This document shows, piece after piece, positions 52,214 to 59,658 of a stretch of DNA of 64,000 nt. Under the pieces are notes generated by a model. It worked only from the letters and a program-made list of their open reading frames with translations, was not told the origin of the DNA and did no database searches. Positions within the stretch are counted from its first letter, which is position 1; the number at the start of each line of letters is the position of its first letter. The stretch spans positions 1 through 64,000 of the forward strand of contig CBFHWN010000006.1 in assembly GCA_965659595.1 (NCBI GenBank), written 5' to 3'. A program made the translations under genes and the position numbers. The stretch comes from Casp-actino8 sp965659595 (GTDB lineage Bacteria; Actinomycetota; Acidimicrobiia; Acidimicrobiales; Ilumatobacteraceae).

Positions 52214-53385
52214 GTCCCCGGATACGTCACCGAGAGTTCGCGAGTGTCAGGGTTGAGGTGCAGGGACCAGCCACCCTCGTGGGCCGCGTGATGATGGGTG
52301 TTGCAGAGAGGGACCATGTTCGAGAGATCGGTCGAACCACCTGATTCCCAGTACTCGATGTGGTGAATTTGGCAATGGTGATACGGCACCGAACACTCGG
52401 GTATCGCGCAAGTCTCGTACGTGGCCTCGAGCGCTCGCCGCTGGTGTGCAGTGGCGAGCCGTCTACTTCGCCCGACATCGATCGGCACCGATCGCCCGTC
52501 CAGAACCACTGGGATGATCTCGGCCCCGCACGCCAAACGACGGATCGTGTCGGGTGGGAGGTCGTGCCCGTACTGGGTGCGGTTCACTGAGTGTGCATGC
52601 AGACCGGTCGTCAACGTTGCCAGATCGACGTGAACTACCACCCCAGCGCGAACGTCGCGAGATGTGTTGTCGCCTCGATCGGTCGGGGTGACGAGTCGGG
52701 TGAGGGCAGAGGCCTGTCGGTGATCGTTGGGTTCGACCCAGGGGGCGACATCGACCGGTTCGGGATCGCCGGCGTGGAACATCGACTCGACCTGACGGGA
52801 GATGGCGCCCTGGATGGCGGCTCCCGAGACGGGATCGAACGCGCCACGCAGATGGGTCATTCCCTCGGCGTCGTTCCAGATCTTCAAATAGGTGGATCGC
52901 TTCTGCTGTTCGAAGCGTGAGAGTCCGTCATCGGTGGTGAGGTCGTTCACCGTGGCGCGAACCAAGGTGGAGAATTCGCCGATCGACATCGACTGTGCGG
53001 CCTGGGCGAGTTCGGGTACTTGAGCGAGAAACGCTGTGTGATCGGCGCCGGTGAGCCGCAGCCCCGTCTTCAAGGCGTCGACGTGAGCGGCAGTGGTGGC
53101 ACCGGAGGCCAGGAGTTCACCGAACGCCGGGGCCTCCTCGACGATGATCGATCGAGCGACGACCGAACGAGCTTCACGTCCACTCAATCCGGCATGGGCC
53201 ACCAGTTCGTGCTCGGGAACCACGAACACCGGCTTCTCGTCACGAGCCATGCGATCCATACGGGTGACGATCTGAACCTTCTCGGCGGCAAGAGAGGCTT
53301 CGAGAATCTTGATCTCGGCCAGACGGGAGCGCAATTCGCCGATCGACATCGACGCAATGCGTTCGGGGGACGACGACGGGCTCAC
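52156..53385 (-). CDS. DUF222/HNH endonuclease family protein (13E12 type)
   Basis: The 409-residue protein has an N-terminal DUF222 region (GLSGREARSVVARS, TAAHVDALKTGL, then LRGAFDPVSGAAIQGAI) and a C-terminal HNH nuclease motif: CAIPECSVPYHHCQIHHIEYWESGGSTDLSNMVPLC and HHHAAHEGGW, with the zinc cysteines and HNH histidines in place. Such genes are multicopy in actinobacteria and behave like mobile or repetitive genes (REP13E12 in M. tuberculosis); their role is unclear. A LexA-type box lies 74 bp upstream, so DNA-damage induction is likely. It overlaps the convergent thioesterase gene by 58 bp. Confidence 0.88.
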   Translation of the reverse strand: MSPSSSPERIASMSIGELRSRLAEIKILEASLAAEKVQIVTRMDRMARDEKPVFVVPEHELVAHAGLSGREARSVVARSIIVEEAPAFGELLASGATTAAHVDALKTGLRLTGADHTAFLAQVPELAQAAQSMSIGEFSTLVRATVNDLTTDDGLSRFEQQKRSTYLKIWNDAEGMTHLRGAFDPVSGAAIQGAISRQVESMFHAGDPEPVDVAPWVEPNDHRQASALTRLVTPTDRGDNTSRDVRAGVVVHVDLATLTTGLHAHSVNRTQYGHDLPPDTIRRLACGAEIIPVVLDGRSVPIDVGRSRRLATAHQRRALEATYETCAIPECSVPYHHCQIHHIEYWESGGSTDLSNMVPLCNTHHHAAHEGGWSLHLNPDTRELSVTYPGTQARGARASWRDWATRVPA

Positions 53386-53458
53386 TCCTCACGACTCCTG
53401 ATTCGACGAGTTGGAGGTGGTTGGGCCGGAGCCGGGCACCGAGGGTCCGATTCAACGA

Positions 53459-53474
53459 TCGAACATATGTTCGT
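53459..53474. promoter_or_regulatory. LexA (SOS) box upstream of the DUF222/HNH gene
   Basis: TCGAACATATGTTCGT matches the mycobacterial SOS box TCGAAC-N4-GTTCGA at 15 of the 16 positions, with both half-sites essentially perfect. It lies 74 bp before the start of the minus-strand HNH gene and 77 bp beyond the rsmI stop, so the HNH gene is the obvious target. Confidence 0.8.
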
Positions 53475-53520
53475 ATCGTAACCGACGTGTGGTGCAGATG
53501 CAACCGTTTCGGAGGATTTT

Positions 53521-53552
53521 TCTCGGACTCTCGGACTCTCGGACTCTCGGTC
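53521..53552. repeat. 8-bp tandem repeat at the rsmI stop
   Basis: TCTCGGAC is repeated three times from 53521 and followed by TCTCGGTC, whose last two bases belong to the rsmI stop codon. It is a short slippage-type array in the gap between rsmI and the HNH gene. Confidence 0.85.
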
Positions 53553-54375
53553 AGTCGCGGCCGAGCTGCAAGGCGCGCTCGTACAGGGCCTTGCGCCCGA
53601 GGCCGGTCAGATCGGCCACTGTTGCCGCCGCATCACGGGTCGACGAACCCTGTGACAACTCGTGGCGCAACAATCGGTCGACGTCGTCCTGCGACGCAGT
53701 GACCGATTCGCTCGCTCCGGCCAACACGATCACGTACTCGCCGCGTGGTTCACCGAGCGACGCGCGCACTTCCACGAGCGGTCCGCGCACGACCTCTTCG
53801 TGCATCTTGGTGAGTTCTCGACAGACGACGACTTCACGTTCGTCCCCGCATGCGTTGATCAGATCGTCGAGTGTGCGCTCGATGCGATGTGGAGCTTCGA
53901 AGACGATCGAGGTTCGCGTGTCGCGCGCGATCTCGGCCAGACGTTCGTTGCGTTCGCGCCCCGATCGCGGTACGAATCCCTCGAAGACAAAACGATCGGT
54001 GGGTAGGCCGCTGATCGTGAGTGCCGCCAGAGCGGCCGATGCTCCGGGTACGGCGGTGACGATGTGAGCAGTGTGCGACACCGCGGCCACCAAACGTTGG
54101 CCGGGATCGCTGATGCCCGGAGTGCCGGCATCCGAAACCAACGCAACGTCGCGCCCATCGTTCAAGGCGTCGAGCACGCGGGGAATCGAGGGCACCTCGG
54201 TGTGTTCGTCGAGGCGCATGAGTGTCGCGTCGATACCGAGGTTGCTGAGCATGAGTCCGGTGCGACGGGTGTCCTCGCAGCACACCAGTCCGACCGATCC
54301 GAGCACTTCGATGGCTCGTGGTGACAGATCGCCCATGTTCCCGATCGGCGTACCGACGAGGAACAGAGTGCTCAT
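53551..54375 (-). CDS. rsmI: 16S rRNA 2'-O-ribose C1402 methyltransferase
   Basis: RsmI methylates the ribose of C1402 in the ribosomal P site. The 274-residue SAM enzyme has LVGTPIGNMGDLSPRA, CEDTRRT, VSDAGTPGISDPG and FEGFVPRSGRERNERL. Its ATG at 54375 overlaps the DUF192 stop (ATGA). Upstream in-frame starts lie inside that gene and are rejected. Confidence 0.94.
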   Translation of the reverse strand: MSTLFLVGTPIGNMGDLSPRAIEVLGSVGLVCCEDTRRTGLMLSNLGIDATLMRLDEHTEVPSIPRVLDALNDGRDVALVSDAGTPGISDPGQRLVAAVSHTAHIVTAVPGASAALAALTISGLPTDRFVFEGFVPRSGRERNERLAEIARDTRTSIVFEAPHRIERTLDDLINACGDEREVVVCRELTKMHEEVVRGPLVEVRASLGEPRGEYVIVLAGASESVTASQDDVDRLLRHELSQGSSTRDAAATVADLTGLGRKALYERALQLGRD

Positions 54376-54731
54376 GAGACCGCCCTGATCTCGAGGTAGT
54401 CGCCCACGCGGACACCCCAACGACCGAACGATCCGGCCGAGGCTTCCACGATCGTGCGAGCCCGCCACACCGGCGCTCCCACTCGATGGCGCGGCATGTG
54501 CACTGTCTTCACGACGACCCCGTCGGCATCGAGGTACGCCACGTCGATGGGGAACTTCATGCCCACCGTATGTACCCATCGGCACGACGGAATGAGGAAG
54601 GCGCCCTCCAGATGAGATCGGCCGAGCAGTCCGCGTCGGCGGGACGCACGATCGGACACCATCTCGGCACTCGCCAGAACTCGTCCCTCGGTGACCAACC
54701 AGACCATGGTCGACGTCTCGCTCGCGGTCAT
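54372..54731 (-). CDS. DUF192 family protein
   Basis: The 119-residue protein has the DUF192 pattern: SRRRGLLGRSHLEGAFLIP, WVHTVGMKFPIDVAYLDADG and ARTIVEASAGSFGRWGVRVGD. The family is widespread and uncharacterised; members often carry a signal peptide, which is absent here. An internal ATG at 54707 is an alternative start. It lies between ychF and rsmI. Confidence 0.82.
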   Translation of the reverse strand: MTASETSTMVWLVTEGRVLASAEMVSDRASRRRGLLGRSHLEGAFLIPSCRWVHTVGMKFPIDVAYLDADGVVVKTVHMPRHRVGAPVWRARTIVEASAGSFGRWGVRVGDYLEIRAVS

Positions 54732-54742
54732 ACGAAACAGTT

Positions 54743-55831
54743 CTACACGTTGAAGCGGAACTCCATCACGTCGCCGTCGACGGGGTGGTAGTCCTTTCCT
54801 TCGACGCGGATCTTGCCCACCTCTTTGGCCTTGACCCACGAACCGAGTTCGAGCAACTCGTCCCAGTGGATCACCTCGGCCTTGATGAAGCCGCGTTGGA
54901 AGTCGGTATGGATACGACCGGCACACTCGGGTGCGCTGGAGTCGGCCCGGAACGTCCAGGCCCGCGATTCCTTCTCGCCGGTCGTGAAGAAGGTACGCAG
55001 ACCGAGCAGGTGATAGGCGCTCCGCACCATACGGAAGAGGGCGCCTTCTCCGAGTCCGAACCCTTCGAGCATTTCGGCGCGCTCGGCTGGATCTTCGATC
55101 GTGGCCGCCTCGGCTTCGAGCTGAACGCACATGCCGATGATCTCGACGTTGTCGCCGGCATCGTTGAACTCACCGGCTATACGCGCCTCGACGGCCGAAA
55201 TGGTGTCGAGTTCGTTCTCGCCGACGTTGGCCACCACGAGCACGCGTCGATTTGTGAGAAGGAAGTGAGGCTCGAGAATTTCACGCTGATCAGATGTGAG
55301 TCCCGCGCGGTAGAGAGGTCGCCCATCCGACAGAGCCGCCTGCGCATGCTCGAGCGCTTCCACCTCGGGAAGGAGATTGCGATCGAGCTTCGACTGTCGT
55401 TGGGCCTGGGCGAGACGCTTCTCGACGGTTTCGAGATCGGCAAGGGCCAGTTCGATCTCGACCACGCGCAAATGCTCGAGCGGATCGGAGGGTCCGGGCA
55501 CGTCGTCGTCGACGAAGGCGCGCAACACGAGCACGATCGCATCGACTTCGCGGATGTTGGCCAGGAACTTGTTGCCGAGACCCTCACCTTTGCTCGCGCC
55601 CTCGACCAGTCCACCGATGTCGACCACCTGGACCGACGCATGCACGACGTTCTTGCTCTTCGACATGGCGGCCAATCGGTCGAGACGCTCGTCGGGCACC
55701 TTGGCCACACCGATGTTGGGATCCTTGGTGGCGAAGGCGTAAGGCGCAGCCAGCGCACCGCCGCCCGTGAGGGCGTTGTAGAGAGAGCTCTTGCCGGCGT
55801 TGGGGAGGCCGACCAATCCGAAACGTTCCAT
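54743..55831 (-). CDS. ychF: Redox-regulated ribosome-associated GTPase/ATPase
   Basis: YchF (Ola1) is a universal P-loop ATPase of the Obg group that binds ribosomes and affects stress responses. The 362-residue chain has GLPNAGKSSLYNALTG, the DIGGLVEGASKGEGLGNKFL switch II region, and the C-terminal TGS domain (RTFFTTGEKESRAWTF, FIKAEVIHWDELL, DYHPVDGDVMEFRFNV). GGAG precedes the ATG at 55831. Confidence 0.96.
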   Translation of the reverse strand: MERFGLVGLPNAGKSSLYNALTGGGALAAPYAFATKDPNIGVAKVPDERLDRLAAMSKSKNVVHASVQVVDIGGLVEGASKGEGLGNKFLANIREVDAIVLVLRAFVDDDVPGPSDPLEHLRVVEIELALADLETVEKRLAQAQRQSKLDRNLLPEVEALEHAQAALSDGRPLYRAGLTSDQREILEPHFLLTNRRVLVVANVGENELDTISAVEARIAGEFNDAGDNVEIIGMCVQLEAEAATIEDPAERAEMLEGFGLGEGALFRMVRSAYHLLGLRTFFTTGEKESRAWTFRADSSAPECAGRIHTDFQRGFIKAEVIHWDELLELGSWVKAKEVGKIRVEGKDYHPVDGDVMEFRFNV

Positions 55832-55879
55832 GAAGTCTCCGAGGCTACCCCTCGCCCTTCGGGCTGGGCCGGTTCCCAC

Positions 55880-56512
55880 ATGGTCGACGTGATTCTTCTT
55901 CCTGTCATTGCTGCTCTCACTCCGTTCACCGTCGTCCCGCCGACATCGCCGGTCGACACGACCGTCGCACCATCACCTACGTGCGCGACCTACAGCATCG
56001 AAGGTTCGCTCGACAGCACACCGAGTCCGCAGATCGACGACGGACGCTCTCCACAGCTGGAGGTCTCGGCCACCGCGTACTTGCACGATGGCGGTGACGC
56101 TCTCGTCGGCCATCGCGTGATCGCCGTGTTCGACATGGCCGATGGTGTCGCGCCGATCGAGCCCGTCGACACCGTCACCGACGCTGACGGTCGGGTGTCG
56201 ATCCTCTTGCCGGTGGGAGCGGTGGGCGTGTCGTTCCGGGCCGAGAGCGCAGCCGTCGGTGAGTGTCCCGAGGTGGCGCCGGGTGACGTACCGGTCGTGG
56301 TGGTCGACGTACCGTTCCTGCCGCCCGACTTCGGTGTGGGGGAGGGGCTCGGGGACCCTCCGGCAGCGTCACCTTCCGGCACGGAACTTCCCGTGACCGG
56401 GCCCCGGGACGGGTTGGTCCTGGTGGCCGGGCTGCTCCTGGCCGTCGGGCTCGGAACACTCGCCACGCGAGTTCACCGATCGACCGAGGAACCGGGGGTG
56501 GTTGCCCGCTAG
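55880..56512 (+). CDS. Secreted protein with LPxTG sorting signal
   Basis: The 210-residue protein has an N-terminal hydrophobic export segment, a central beta-rich domain (SATAYLHDGGDALVGHRVIAV, DADGRVSILLPVGAVGVSF) resembling an Ig-like fold, and a sorting signal: LPVTG, a hydrophobic helix (LVLVAGLLLAVGLGTLA) and a basic tail. It should be attached to the cell wall by a sortase, none of which is in the window. A longer open frame upstream is antisense to ychF and is not part of the gene. Confidence 0.75.
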   Translation: MVDVILLPVIAALTPFTVVPPTSPVDTTVAPSPTCATYSIEGSLDSTPSPQIDDGRSPQLEVSATAYLHDGGDALVGHRVIAVFDMADGVAPIEPVDTVTDADGRVSILLPVGAVGVSFRAESAAVGECPEVAPGDVPVVVVDVPFLPPDFGVGEGLGDPPAASPSGTELPVTGPRDGLVLVAGLLLAVGLGTLATRVHRSTEEPGVVAR

Positions 56513-56524
56513 CCTGCGACTTCT

Positions 56525-56611
56525 ATGTCGAAGAAGACCAAGAAGCGCAAGGCCCGCCTCCGCCGCTCGAAGGCCAATCACGGCAAGCGCCCCAACATGG
56601 GTCGCGGCTGA
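56525..56611 (+). CDS. Large ribosomal subunit protein bL37
   Basis: A 28-codon gene encodes a protein starting MSKKTKKRKARLRRSKANHG and ending in KRPNMGRG. The tail SKANHGKRPN is the hallmark of the mycobacterial 24-residue bL37 micro-protein, found near the peptidyl-transferase centre. The stop of the LPxTG gene forms part of a TAGCCT hexamer (56510-56515) 9 nt before the ATG, so bL37 may have its own short promoter. Confidence 0.88.
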   Translation: MSKKTKKRKARLRRSKANHGKRPNMGRG

Positions 56612-56616
56612 GGTAC

Positions 56617-57225
56617 TTGCTCACCGAACTCGTTCTCGACGTCCCGTTCGCGCCTTGGCGTGACCTGGGATTCGTCATCGCACCGCACTCTGATCACCAC
56701 CACACGGTGATCGCCGGAGTGCGGTTCGTCTTTTCTGGCACAGATTCACAGGGCCTGTCGGGCTGGGGATTCGATTCCGTCACCGAGTCGGTCGATTCCG
56801 TCGACGGCATCCCGACGACGATCACCGTCGCACCCAACGAGAACCTCGACCACTCCTTCGACGTGGCGTCGATCGACCACGTGGTGGTCATGACCCCGTC
56901 TCTCGATCGAACCTGTGGGGCGATCGAGTCGCGACTCGGACTTCCGTTGAAGCGCGTTCGTGAGGTGGGCGGTGGGGTCCGACAGGGTTTTCACCGCGCC
57001 GGACCGGTGATTCTCGAAGTGGTCGAACGCCCCGACATCGAGTTCGAGCAACCGGCCCGGTTGTGGGGTGTGGTGTTCGTGGTGAACGATCTCGACGCGG
57101 CGGTGGAGCGACTCGGGCCCGACGTGATCGGCACACCTCGTGATGCGGTTCAGCCGGGACGACGGATCGCCACCGTGAAGAGCGGGGCTGGCCTCGTGGT
57201 GCCGGTGGCCCTCATGTCGGCCTGA
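56617..57225 (+). CDS. VOC family protein (glyoxalase-like)
   Basis: The 202-residue product has a C-terminal vicinal-oxygen-chelate-like half (IDHVVVMTPSLDRTCGAIESRLGLPLKRVREV ... LEVVERP ... WGVVFVVNDLDAAVERLG) preceded by a less conserved region. VOC proteins include glyoxalases, dioxygenases and resistance proteins, so function is open. A TTG at 56617 with GAGG upstream is the likeliest start, only 5 bp after bL37. Confidence 0.65.
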   Translation: MLTELVLDVPFAPWRDLGFVIAPHSDHHHTVIAGVRFVFSGTDSQGLSGWGFDSVTESVDSVDGIPTTITVAPNENLDHSFDVASIDHVVVMTPSLDRTCGAIESRLGLPLKRVREVGGGVRQGFHRAGPVILEVVERPDIEFEQPARLWGVVFVVNDLDAAVERLGPDVIGTPRDAVQPGRRIATVKSGAGLVVPVALMSA

Positions 57226-57241
57226 TCGACACTGCTGTGCG

Positions 57242-58192
57242 TCACCAGCCCTCGTCTTCTTCACGTTGGGCTTGGTAAGCCTGGCCGGCCTCGCACGTGT
57301 CGAGCAGAGTGCACCATCGGCAGTTGGAGCCGGGACGGCGAACGGCCTCGGCCTTGGCCAGTTTCAGTTCGATGGCGCGCACCAATCCGGCCTCGAGACG
57401 TTTGGCCGCTGAACGAAGTGTGCCGTCGGTGATCTCCTCGGGATGGATCTCGGCTGAGTCGATGTAGAAGCTGGCGACCTTGCGTGGTGGTTGGCCGATC
57501 GACAAGAGATCGAGCAAGGCGTAGAGACGCAGATCGTCGCGATGAGCGCCGAACACGCTGCCGGTCTTCAGATCGAGGATCACCTTGTCGGGGGGACGCC
57601 CGAGAGCGAGGTCGATCTTGCCCGACACACGCACTCGACCCTTGGCGAGATTCACGGTGAGTGCGCTCTCGACTTGTGGGTACCACTGCTTCTTGATGGC
57701 GGGAAAGCCTTCGAAGAAACGAGTGAGCAACGATGAACAGTCGCCGACGAGTTCGGCGCGACTGAACTCGTCGAGTGTGACGAGGAAGTCGGCGATCGAC
57801 TTGTTGGCATCGTTGCTGAGACGGGAGATCGACTCCTCGACGAGATCGGTGGGATTGATGGTGCCGCGCGTGTGAATCGACACTTCGATCGCCTTGTGCA
57901 CGATGGTGCCGCGCGAATTGGCCAGGTTCCATTCGAACTCACCGCGGCCGTCGACGAAGTAGGCCTCGCACGAATGAACGTCGGTGAGGGCCTGCTTGTT
58001 GATGAAGAAGCGGTTCTCGTAGGACTTGCCGTCGGGAAGCAGATCGTGAAACGGGGCGAGGGCGGCCTCGAGGTCGGCTCGCACTTCGTCGGCCAGATCG
58101 GAGGGCAGGGGAGCGAAGGAGGGCGCCGGATCTTTGCCGATGGCGGCGATCACCCGTTGCTGGGCCGGGGTGTAGGCGGGTTCGTCGCTCAT
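57242..58192 (-). CDS. PD-(D/E)XK nuclease with predicted 4Fe-4S cluster (Cas4/AddB-like)
   Basis: This 316-residue protein has the RecB-family nuclease core: GTIVHKAIEV, GKIDLALG and VILDLKTG supply the His, Asp, Asp and Lys of the active site. One early Cys (VHSCEAYFV) and three late Cys (NCRWCTLLDTC) match the cysteine set that holds the 4Fe-4S cluster in Cas4 and AddB. No helicase or cas gene is nearby, so it stands alone. The hexamer TAATCT (58199-58204) ends 6 nt before the ATG. Confidence 0.78.
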   Translation of the reverse strand: MSDEPAYTPAQQRVIAAIGKDPAPSFAPLPSDLADEVRADLEAALAPFHDLLPDGKSYENRFFINKQALTDVHSCEAYFVDGRGEFEWNLANSRGTIVHKAIEVSIHTRGTINPTDLVEESISRLSNDANKSIADFLVTLDEFSRAELVGDCSSLLTRFFEGFPAIKKQWYPQVESALTVNLAKGRVRVSGKIDLALGRPPDKVILDLKTGSVFGAHRDDLRLYALLDLLSIGQPPRKVASFYIDSAEIHPEEITDGTLRSAAKRLEAGLVRAIELKLAKAEAVRRPGSNCRWCTLLDTCEAGQAYQAQREEDEGW

Positions 58193-58264
58193 GGTTCGAG
58201 ATTAGGACCGGGGTGTTGCGGGCCGAGTCACCGTGTCACACCCCCCTGGCAGAGTCGACTCTCC

Positions 58265-58630
58265 ATGGCAGAGAACCTTCAGCGCTCCGGGGCCAGCACC
58301 CTCGACTTCGCCCAGGTGGCGCGCGTTCTCGGCCACGAAGCCCGAGCACGAGGCCTGCACGCCCCAGGGTTCAGGTGCCCACCTCGCATCGTGGGGGTCG
58401 ATCGATCGATCCGCCGTAGCGGAGAGCACGTCACCGTGGCCGTGCGCGTGAAGGGACGTCCGCTCGTCGCGGTCGTGGCCGACATGATCGAAGGGGTCGT
58501 GGTGGCCAACCGTCTGCATCCACCCGTCGCCGACCGGCTGCGTCGCGAACTGTGGGACGTGATGTCGTCTCCACACCTCGTCTTGTCGTCGCCGATCGAC
58601 GTGGTCGTGAGTCGCGAAAACGCCGCCTGA
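58265..58630 (+). CDS. Unknown conserved-looking protein
   Basis: I do not recognise this 121-residue protein. It is rich in Arg and Val, has no signal or membrane segment, and reads like a small alpha/beta domain (FAQVARVLGHEARARGLHAP, then VTVAVRVKGRPLVAVVADM). Codon use is like that of neighbours and the PqqB-like gene follows within 15 bp, so it is probably real. A CAGAGT hexamer lies 9 nt before the ATG. Confidence 0.6.
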   Translation: MAENLQRSGASTLDFAQVARVLGHEARARGLHAPGFRCPPRIVGVDRSIRRSGEHVTVAVRVKGRPLVAVVADMIEGVVVANRLHPPVADRLRRELWDVMSSPHLVLSSPIDVVVSRENAA

Positions 58631-58645
58631 TTACGCTCGTCCTTC

Positions 58646-59497
58646 ATGGGAGATCAACCACCTTTCGTCGCCGTGCTCGGAATCGCGCAGGACGGCGGTC
58701 GCCCGCAAGCCGGTTGCCGTCGCCCGTGCTGTGTCGGACGACCGAAACTCTCTGCGGCGTGTCTGGCTGTCGTCGATCCATCGACCCGTCAGCGTTGGAT
58801 CATCGACGCGACGCCCGACATCGCCGGGCAACTCTCGCTGCTCGACCAGATCGCCGGCACCGACACCACCGCCGTTCTGGACGGAGTTCTTCTCACGCAT
58901 GCGCACATGGGTCACTACGCCGGGCTCGTACACGTGGGGCGGGAAGCCCTGGCGACGTCGTCGCTTCCCGTGTACGCCCGACCTCGTATGTCAGCGTTCT
59001 TGCGTACCAATTCGCCATGGCGCGATCTGTCCGACCATGGTCACGTGTCGTTCGTCGAATTCGACGACAGCATCGAGTTGTCGCCATCTGTCTCGGTGGC
59101 CGCCGTGGCCGTTCCCCACCGGGACGAACTGTCCGACACCGTCGGGTTCATCGTCCGAGGGCCGAACCGTCGGATTCTCTGGCTACCCGACATCGATGGC
59201 TGGGATGCGTGGGATCGTGACCTCGTCGACGTGGTGGACGACGTCGACGTCGCGTATCTCGATGGCACCTTCTTCGACGACGGTGAACTCGAGCGTGACA
59301 TGACGAGTATTCCGCACCCAAGAGTTGTCGACACCCTGAAGCGACTGGAGTCGGACCGGTCGGGGTTGACGAACAAAGTTCGGTTCATTCACCTCAACCA
59401 CACCAATCCGGTGCTCGACCATTCGTCGTCGGCGAGACGACGCGTGGAAGCCGCAGGTGCCACGATCGCCGCCGAAGGTGAGATCCAGAATCTCTGA
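58646..59497 (+). CDS. PqqB-like metallo-beta-lactamase-fold hydrolase
   Basis: The 283-residue protein starts VLGIAQDGGRPQAGCRRPCC, which parallels the cysteine-rich start of PqqB, and has the metal motif LTHAHMGHYAGL, slightly altered from HxHxDH (Gly in place of Asp). PqqB hydroxylates a tyrosine in PQQ synthesis, but no pqqA, C, D or E gene is here, so a PQQ role is doubtful. The hexamer TACGCT (58632-58637) ends 8 nt before the ATG. Confidence 0.75.
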   Translation: MGDQPPFVAVLGIAQDGGRPQAGCRRPCCVGRPKLSAACLAVVDPSTRQRWIIDATPDIAGQLSLLDQIAGTDTTAVLDGVLLTHAHMGHYAGLVHVGREALATSSLPVYARPRMSAFLRTNSPWRDLSDHGHVSFVEFDDSIELSPSVSVAAVAVPHRDELSDTVGFIVRGPNRRILWLPDIDGWDAWDRDLVDVVDDVDVAYLDGTFFDDGELERDMTSIPHPRVVDTLKRLESDRSGLTNKVRFIHLNHTNPVLDHSSSARRRVEAAGATIAAEGEIQNL

Positions 59498-59534
59498 TCC
59501 TGCGAGACATGCCAATCCGTAACCTGGTGGGTGG

Positions 59535-59620
59535 GCCCGGGTGGCGGAATTGGCAGACGCGGGGGGCTTAAACCCCCCTTCCCCTCACGGGGAGTGTGGG
59601 TTCGAACCCCACCCCGGGCA
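59535..59620 (+). tRNA. tRNA-Leu (UAA)
   Basis: The 86-nt gene has acceptor arms GCCCGGG and CCCGGGC, anticodon loop CTTAAAC (anticodon TAA) on a G5/C5 stem, the long class II variable arm CCCC-TCAC-GGGG, and T arm GGGTTCGAACCCC. Unlike the tRNA-Gln gene it does not encode CCA. Its 3' half is duplicated at 63588-63650. Confidence 0.95.
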
Positions 59621-59622
59621 CG
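59579..59622 (+). repeat. Left copy of a 44-bp direct repeat (att-like)
   Basis: This 44-bp core, from the variable arm to two bases past the discriminator of tRNA-Leu, recurs exactly at 63607-63650 in the same orientation. Such tRNA 3'-end duplications mark integration by site-specific recombinases. Confidence 0.85.
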
Positions 59623-59658
59623 ACGACGACGGAGCAGCCCGCTTGCGGCCGGCTCTCC

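Noticed and set aside
54785..55879. 575-codon plus-strand frame ahead of the LPxTG gene
   Set aside because: The first 365 codons are antisense to ychF, a certain gene; the real start is at 55880.
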